Shown here in pieces: positions 58,833 through 64,000 of a stretch of DNA of 64,000 nucleotides (positions within the stretch are counted from its first letter, which is position 1; every line of letters starts with the position of its first letter). The stretch is taken from the NCBI RefSeq assembly GCF_007049795.1, contig NZ_SCFY01000002.1, positions 186,001 to 250,000 of the forward strand, given 5' to 3'. The stretch comes from Ectopseudomonas mendocina (lineage in GTDB: Bacteria; Pseudomonadota; Gammaproteobacteria; Pseudomonadales; Pseudomonadaceae). A program made the position numbers and the translations under genes. Under the pieces are notes generated by a model that saw only the letters and a list, made by a program, of their open reading frames with translations, was not told the DNA's origin and made no database searches.

Positions 58833-60299
58833 TTAACGCGGGAAGGCTGGCGGATTGACCCCGGCCATGTCTTCCATCACGCGCACCACCTGGCAGCTGT
58901 AACCGAACTCGTTGTCGTACCAGACGTACAGTACAACGCGGTTATCGTTGGCGATGGTGGCTTCGGCATCCACTACACCGGCGTGACGCGAGCCGACGAA
59001 GTCGGTCGATACCACTTCCTGCGAGCTGACGAAGTCGATCTGCTTCTGCAGATCCGAGTGCATGGCCATCTGGCGCAGGTACTCGTTGATCTCTTCGCGC
59101 GTGGTGGCTTTCTCAAGGTTCAGATTGAGAATGGCCATGGACACGTTCGGCGTCGGCACGCGAATGGCATTGCCGGTCAGCTTGCCCTTGAGCACAGGCA
59201 GCGCCTTGGCAGCAGCGGTGGCGGCACCGGTTTCGGTGATGACCATGTTCAGCGCAGCACTACGACCACGACGACTGCCTTTATGGAAGTTGTCGATCAG
59301 GTTCTGGTCGTTGGTGTACGAGTGAACGGTCTCGACGTGGCCGTTGACGATGCCGTACTGATCATTGACCGCCTTGAGCACCGGCACGATGGCGTTGGTG
59401 GTGCAGGACGCAGCGGAGATGATCTTGTCCTCAGCGGTGATTTCGCTGTGGTTGATGCCGTGCACGATATTCTTCAGCGCGCCCTTGCCAGGCGCGGTGA
59501 GCACGACGCGATCGACGCCAGGGCAAGCCAGGTGCTGACCCAGACCCTCGGCATCACGCCACACACCGGTGTTATCCACCAGCAGCGCGTTCTTGATGCC
59601 GTACTGGGTGTAGTCGACTTCCTTCGGGTCCTTGGCGTAGATCACCTGGATCAGGTTGCCGTTGGCCGTCAGGGTGCTGTTCTCTTCATCGATGGTGATG
59701 GTGCCGTTGAACTTGCCATGCACCGAGTCACGACGCAGCAGGCTGGCACGCTTGACCAGATCGTTGCTGGCACCCTTGCGCACAACGATGGCGCGCAGAC
59801 GCAGGCCATCACCACCACCGGTCTTCTCGATCAGGATGCGCGCCAGCAGGCGGCCGATACGACCGAAGCCATACAGCACAACATCGGTACCTTCACGACC
59901 AGCACCGTTCTGCTTGCCGACCACATCGGCCAGCTCGTCCTTGACGAACTGCTCGACGCCGCGACCAGCGCCTTCGGCCTTGAACTTGGCAACCAGCTTG
60001 CCCAGATCAACCGAGGCAGCGCCCAGCTTGAGCTCGCTCATGGCCTTGAGCATGGGGAAGGTGTCGTGCACCGACAGCTCGGCTTCTTCAGCCAGGCGGT
60101 GACGGGCAAAACGGTGAGCCTTGAGGATGTCGATGACCGAACGATTGATCAGGCCACGGCCGTAGATCGAGGTCACCACATTGTTGTTGCGATAGAGCTG
60201 ACCAATCAGCGGAATCATCGCTTCCGCGAGGGCTTCACGATCGATCCATTCACCGAGACACTGGTCGGGCTTCTGAGTCACGGGCAGTACCTTCCACAT
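58833..60299 (-). CDS. Glyceraldehyde-3-phosphate dehydrogenase-like protein with N-terminal extension
   Basis: 488 residues, about 140 more than ordinary GAPDH. The extra N-terminal part (residues 1-137) is helical and unlike known cofactors. The NAD fold begins with YGFGRIGRLLAR at 142-153 and the catalytic Cys is in SCTTNAIVP, with the partner His in the usual place. Pseudomonads often carry such a gene beside mfd. It could work in gluconeogenesis or another stage, or use a different aldehyde; not settled by sequence. A promoter likely lies in the 131-base gap to mfd. Confidence 0.85.
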   Translation of the reverse strand: MWKVLPVTQKPDQCLGEWIDREALAEAMIPLIGQLYRNNNVVTSIYGRGLINRSVIDILKAHRFARHRLAEEAELSVHDTFPMLKAMSELKLGAASVDLGKLVAKFKAEGAGRGVEQFVKDELADVVGKQNGAGREGTDVVLYGFGRIGRLLARILIEKTGGGDGLRLRAIVVRKGASNDLVKRASLLRRDSVHGKFNGTITIDEENSTLTANGNLIQVIYAKDPKEVDYTQYGIKNALLVDNTGVWRDAEGLGQHLACPGVDRVVLTAPGKGALKNIVHGINHSEITAEDKIISAASCTTNAIVPVLKAVNDQYGIVNGHVETVHSYTNDQNLIDNFHKGSRRGRSAALNMVITETGAATAAAKALPVLKGKLTGNAIRVPTPNVSMAILNLNLEKATTREEINEYLRQMAMHSDLQKQIDFVSSQEVVSTDFVGSRHAGVVDAEATIANDNRVVLYVWYDNEFGYSCQVVRVMEDMAGVNPPAFPR

Positions 60300-60430
60300 G
60301 TAGGGGCTGAAAAAAGGAGCTACATTATGACGGTGCGCGCGAGCATGAGCAATGCGCGCCTGTCGCGACTGACATTGACCAGCAAGCCCCGCTACAATTC
60401 CCGGCCTTTCGTCACGACCGTGAGCCGCCC

Positions 60431-63400
60431 GTGTCCGTACTGCGTCTTCCGTCTCTACCGGCCAGCGCCGGCAAACAACAGTGGGGCAACCTGCCCGGGG
60501 CCACCCTGCCCCTGACCATCGCAGAGGCGGCCAGCGACGCTGGACGCTTCACCCTGGTGCTCACCGAAGGCAGCCAGAGCGCCGAGCGGCTACAGGAAGA
60601 GCTGGCGTTCTTCGCCCCCGACCTGCCAGTGCTGCACTTCCCCGACTGGGAAACCCTGCCCTACGATGTGTTTTCGCCGCACCAGGACATCATTTCGCAG
60701 CGTATCGCAGCGCTCTATCGTCTACCGCAGCTGAGCCGCGGCATCCTCGTAGTGCCGATCACCACAGCCCTACACCGCCTCGCACCGAAGCGCTTCCTGC
60801 TGGGCAGCAGCCTGGTGCTGGATGTCGGCCAGAAACTCGATGTGGAGCAGATGCGCACGCGCCTGGAGGCGGCCGGCTACCGCTGCGTGGATACGGTGTA
60901 CGAGCATGGCGAGTTCGCTGTGCGCGGCGCATTGATCGATCTGTTCCCGATGGGCAGCGACACGCCCTACCGTATCGACCTGTTCGACGACGAAATCGAA
61001 ACCCTGCGCACCTTCGACCCCGAAACCCAGCGCTCGGTGGACAAGGTCGAGTCGGTCCGCCTGCTGCCAGCGCGTGAGTTTCCTCTGGAGAAAAAGGCCG
61101 TCACCGATTTCCGCGGGCGTTTTCGCGAGCGCTTCGACGTGGATTTTCGTCGCTGCCCGATCTATCAGGACCTTTCCACCGGCATCACCCCAGCAGGCAT
61201 CGAGTACTACCTGCCACTGTTCTTCGAAGAGACGGACACCCTGTTCGACTACCTGCCGGGCGACACCCAGGTATTTTCCCTACCCGGTATCGAAAAAGCC
61301 GCCGAGCAATTTTGGACAGATGCGCGTAGCCGCTATGAGGATCGCCGAGTCGATCCAGAGCGACCATTGCTGCCGCCTGCCGACATCTTCCTGCCGGTGG
61401 AGGACTGTTTCGCCCGCTTGAAGAGCTGGCCGCGGGTGGTGGTCAATCAGGACGATATCGAGCCTGGCGTCGGCCAGACCCGCTTCGACGCCCGCGCCCT
61501 GCCCGACCTGGCGATCCAGGCCAAGGCCGGCGAGCCGCTGGCAGCGCTGCGCCGCTTTATCGAAGAATATCCAGGCCGTGTGCTGTTCTGCGCCGAATCA
61601 GCCGGGCGCCGCGAGGTGCTACTGGAGCTGCTCGCTCGCCTCAAGCTCAAGCCCAAGGAAGTCGAGGGCTGGCCAGCCTTCGTCGCCAGCAGCGAGCGCC
61701 TGAACATCTGCATCGCACCATTGGACGAAGGGCTGCTGCTCGACGACCTGGCGCTGATCGCCGAGAGCCCGCTGTTCGGCCAGCGCGTGATGCAGCGCCG
61801 GCGCCGCGAGAAAGGCCGCGAAGGCGGCGACAACGTGATCAAGAACCTCACCGAGCTGCGCGAAGGCGCACCGGTGGTGCATATCGATCACGGCGTCGGC
61901 CGCTACCTGGGCCTGGTGACCATGGAGTTCGATGGCCAGGCCGCCGAATTCCTCGCCCTGCAGTACGCCGACGAAGCCAAACTCTACGTGCCCGTGGCCA
62001 GCCTGCACCTGATTGCCCGCTACACCGGCAGTGACGATGCTCTTGCGCCGCTGCATCGCCTCGGCTCGGAAGTCTGGCAGAAGGCCAAGCGCAAGGCCGC
62101 CGAGCAGGTTCGTGATGTTGCCGCTGAGCTGCTCGATATCTACGCCCGCCGCGCCGCGCGCGAGGGCTTCGCCTTCCAGGACCCGGCGCTGGATTACGCT
62201 ACCTTCAGCGCCGGTTTCCCCTTCGAGGAAACCCCGGATCAGCAGGCCGCCATCGACGCCGTGCGCAGCGACATGCTAGCCGGCAAGCCGATGGATCGCC
62301 TGGTTTGCGGCGACGTCGGTTTCGGCAAGACCGAAGTGGCCATGCGCGCCGCCTTCATCGCCGTACACAGCGGCAAGCAGGTCGCCGTGCTGGTGCCCAC
62401 TACCCTGCTCGCCCAGCAGCACTACAACAGCTTCCGCGACCGCTTCGCCGATTGGCCGGTAAAGGTCGAGGTGATGAGCCGCTTCAAGAGCGCCAAGGAA
62501 GTCGGCGACGCCGTGCAGCAACTGGCCGAAGGCAAGGTGGATATCGTCATCGGCACGCACAAGCTGCTGCAGGATGACGTCAAGTTCCAAAACCTCGGTT
62601 TGGCCATCATCGACGAGGAACACCGCTTCGGCGTGCGCCAGAAGGAGCAGCTCAAGGCCCTGCGCAGCGAGGTGGATATTCTCACGCTGACCGCCACGCC
62701 CATCCCGCGCACCCTGAACATGGCCGTGGCCGGCATGCGCGACCTGTCGATCATCGCCACCCCACCCGCACGGCGCCTGTCGGTGCGCACCTTCGTCATG
62801 GAAGCCAACAAGCCGACCATCAAGGAAGCGCTGCTGCGCGAACTGCTGCGCGGCGGCCAGGTGTACTACCTGCACAACGACGTGAAGACCATCGAAAAAT
62901 GCGCCGCTGACCTCGCCGAACTGGTGCCCGAAGCACGTATCGGTATCGGCCATGGACAGATGCGCGAACGCGATCTCGAACAAGTGATGAGCGACTTCTA
63001 CCACAAGCGCTTCAACGTGCTGGTGGCCTCGACCATCATCGAGACCGGCATCGACGTACCCAGCGCCAACACCATCATCATCGACCGCGCCGACAAGTTC
63101 GGTCTGGCCCAGCTGCACCAGCTGCGTGGCCGTGTCGGCCGTAGCCACCACCAGGCCTACGCCTACCTGCTCACCCCGCCGCGCAAGCAGATGACCACAG
63201 ACGCCGAGAAACGCCTGGAGGCCATCGCCAACGCCCAGGATCTCGGCGCGGGCTTCGTCCTGGCCACCCACGACCTGGAAATTCGCGGCGCCGGCGAACT
63301 GCTCGGCGACGGCCAGAGCGGACAGATTCAGGCCGTCGGTTTCACCTTGTACATGGAAATGCTCGAACGCGCAGTCAAGGCCATCCAGAAAGGCGAGCAG

Positions 63401-63868
63401 CCGAACCTCGACCAGCCGCTGGGCGGCGGCCCGGAGATCAACCTGCGCGTACCGGCGCTGATCCCCGAAGACTACCTACCCGACGTGCACGCCCGTCTGA
63501 TTCTCTACAAGCGTATCGCCAACGCCAGCGACGAGGATGGCCTGAAGGAGCTGCAGGTTGAGATGATCGACCGCTTCGGCCTGTTGCCGGAACCAACCAA
63601 GAATCTGATGCGCCTGACCCTGCTCAAGCTGCAGGCAGAGAAGCTGGGTATTACCAAGGTCGACGCCGGACCACAGGGCGGCCGCATCGAATTCGCAGCA
63701 GAGACCTGCGTCGACCCGCTGACGCTGATCAAGCTGATCCAGGCCCAACCGAAACGCTACAAGTTCGAAGGCGCCACCGTCTTCAAGATCCAGGTGCCCA
63801 TGGAGCGCGCGGAAGAGCGCTTCAACACCCTGGAAGCCCTGCTCGAGCGCCTCGCGCCCACCACCTGA
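60431..63868 (+). CDS. mfd: Transcription-repair coupling factor
   Basis: 1145 residues. Frees RNA polymerase stalled at DNA damage and recruits UvrA. Order: UvrB-like D1 domain (about 1-330), D3 and RNA polymerase-interacting D4 (HIDHGVGRYLG near 480), translocase with Walker A GDVGFGKTE near 628, DEEH Walker B, TATPIPRTL motif III, HQLRGRVGRS motif VI and the C-terminal D7 domain. The start is a GTG at 60431, and the protein is full length. Confidence 0.97.
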   Translation: MSVLRLPSLPASAGKQQWGNLPGATLPLTIAEAASDAGRFTLVLTEGSQSAERLQEELAFFAPDLPVLHFPDWETLPYDVFSPHQDIISQRIAALYRLPQLSRGILVVPITTALHRLAPKRFLLGSSLVLDVGQKLDVEQMRTRLEAAGYRCVDTVYEHGEFAVRGALIDLFPMGSDTPYRIDLFDDEIETLRTFDPETQRSVDKVESVRLLPAREFPLEKKAVTDFRGRFRERFDVDFRRCPIYQDLSTGITPAGIEYYLPLFFEETDTLFDYLPGDTQVFSLPGIEKAAEQFWTDARSRYEDRRVDPERPLLPPADIFLPVEDCFARLKSWPRVVVNQDDIEPGVGQTRFDARALPDLAIQAKAGEPLAALRRFIEEYPGRVLFCAESAGRREVLLELLARLKLKPKEVEGWPAFVASSERLNICIAPLDEGLLLDDLALIAESPLFGQRVMQRRRREKGREGGDNVIKNLTELREGAPVVHIDHGVGRYLGLVTMEFDGQAAEFLALQYADEAKLYVPVASLHLIARYTGSDDALAPLHRLGSEVWQKAKRKAAEQVRDVAAELLDIYARRAAREGFAFQDPALDYATFSAGFPFEETPDQQAAIDAVRSDMLAGKPMDRLVCGDVGFGKTEVAMRAAFIAVHSGKQVAVLVPTTLLAQQHYNSFRDRFADWPVKVEVMSRFKSAKEVGDAVQQLAEGKVDIVIGTHKLLQDDVKFQNLGLAIIDEEHRFGVRQKEQLKALRSEVDILTLTATPIPRTLNMAVAGMRDLSIIATPPARRLSVRTFVMEANKPTIKEALLRELLRGGQVYYLHNDVKTIEKCAADLAELVPEARIGIGHGQMRERDLEQVMSDFYHKRFNVLVASTIIETGIDVPSANTIIIDRADKFGLAQLHQLRGRVGRSHHQAYAYLLTPPRKQMTTDAEKRLEAIANAQDLGAGFVLATHDLEIRGAGELLGDGQSGQIQAVGFTLYMEMLERAVKAIQKGEQPNLDQPLGGGPEINLRVPALIPEDYLPDVHARLILYKRIANASDEDGLKELQVEMIDRFGLLPEPTKNLMRLTLLKLQAEKLGITKVDAGPQGGRIEFAAETCVDPLTLIKLIQAQPKRYKFEGATVFKIQVPMERAEERFNTLEALLERLAPTT

Positions 63869-63879
63869 AGGACACCTAC

Positions 63880-64000
63880 ATGCGCCCATTGCATCTGATC
63901 GCCCTGCTGCTCTGCCTGCTCGCCCCGAGCGCCTTCGCCGAACGCCTGTATCAGGTGGAACTGCTGGTATTCCGCCAGGCCGGTGACGCGGTGATCGCGC
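63880..64000 (+). CDS. CsiV-like exported protein (5' part only)
   Basis: The first 40 codons encode a signal peptide ending near SAFA-ER and then LYQVELLVFRQ, the opening of the CsiV family (peptidoglycan-side proteins behind mfd in many gammaproteobacteria). Cut by the window edge. It starts 11 bases after the mfd stop, so the two are probably cotranscribed. Confidence 0.75.
   Translation, partial: MRPLHLIALLLCLLAPSAFAERLYQVELLVFRQAGDAVIA

Noticed and set aside
58983..60515. Open frame of 510 codons on the plus strand opposite the GAPDH gene.
   Set aside because: Shadow of GAPDH, and it would run into the mfd start.

Overview
The window reads as a chromosomal segment of a Pseudomonas, GC-rich and mostly in the conserved order known from P. 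aeruginosa (tatD-pilZ-holB-tmk-mltG-pabC-fabF-acpP-fabG-fabD-plsX-rpmF, then rne, murB-kdsB-lpxK, lolCDE, sthA-nqr and mfd). That match is recalled from knowledge of Pseudomonas genomes, not from a search. The particular repeats and the accessory genes at the left end suggest a P. mendocina/alcaligenes-type relative rather than P. aeruginosa itself; this species-level guess is weak.

Positions 1-19262 are the more accessory part. Two c-di-GMP synthases (157-3768) are followed by a TonB-dependent outer-membrane receptor whose promoter carries a perfect match to the Pseudomonas Zur (zinc-uptake repressor) box. Facing it is a multi-pass DUF1624-type membrane protein, and a secreted subtilisin-like protease is divergent from that gene. 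A second Zur-like box lies in the 170-bp gap between these two. I infer a zinc-starvation locus not built like the textbook znuABC system, and the protease has Glu at the position of the catalytic Asp. After a GNAT enzyme, a DUF1285 protein and a lipoprotein comes a catabolic-type cassette: LysR regulator, RraA/HMG-aldolase-like enzyme and a TctCBA tripartite carboxylate transporter. moaA, a TetR regulator and a class-V aminotransferase-fold protein complete this part. A non-coding stretch before tatD carries a candidate RgsA small RNA and two repeats.

Positions 19757-37011 are core metabolism. The minus-strand run from yceD to tatD makes fatty acids (plsX, fabD, fabG, acpP, fabF) and adds pabC (folate), mltG (glycan chain termination), tmk and holB (DNA replication), pilZ (pili) and tatD. 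The promoter of yceD-rpmF-plsX predicts an almost leaderless mRNA. maf, sppA, a HAD phosphatase and rluC precede rne, which has a strong promoter and a leader of about 515 nt.

Positions 37125-47810 are envelope genes. The run comEC-exbB-exbD-lpxK-trm112-like-kdsB-ptp-murB is tightly overlapped on the minus strand. lolC-lolD-lolE follow as a second overlapped unit, with a DUF2062 membrane protein between the two. Positions 48089-49699 hold a PilZ-domain protein, a small BamE-like exported protein and a glycerophosphodiesterase. Positions 49929-58527 hold sthA and the complete sodium-pumping NADH:quinone reductase nqrABCDEF with its maturation genes apbE and nqrM. The window ends with a GAPDH carrying an N-terminal extension, mfd, and the start of a csiV-like gene cut by the window edge. 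No tRNA, rRNA, CRISPR array, transposase or prophage gene was recognised.
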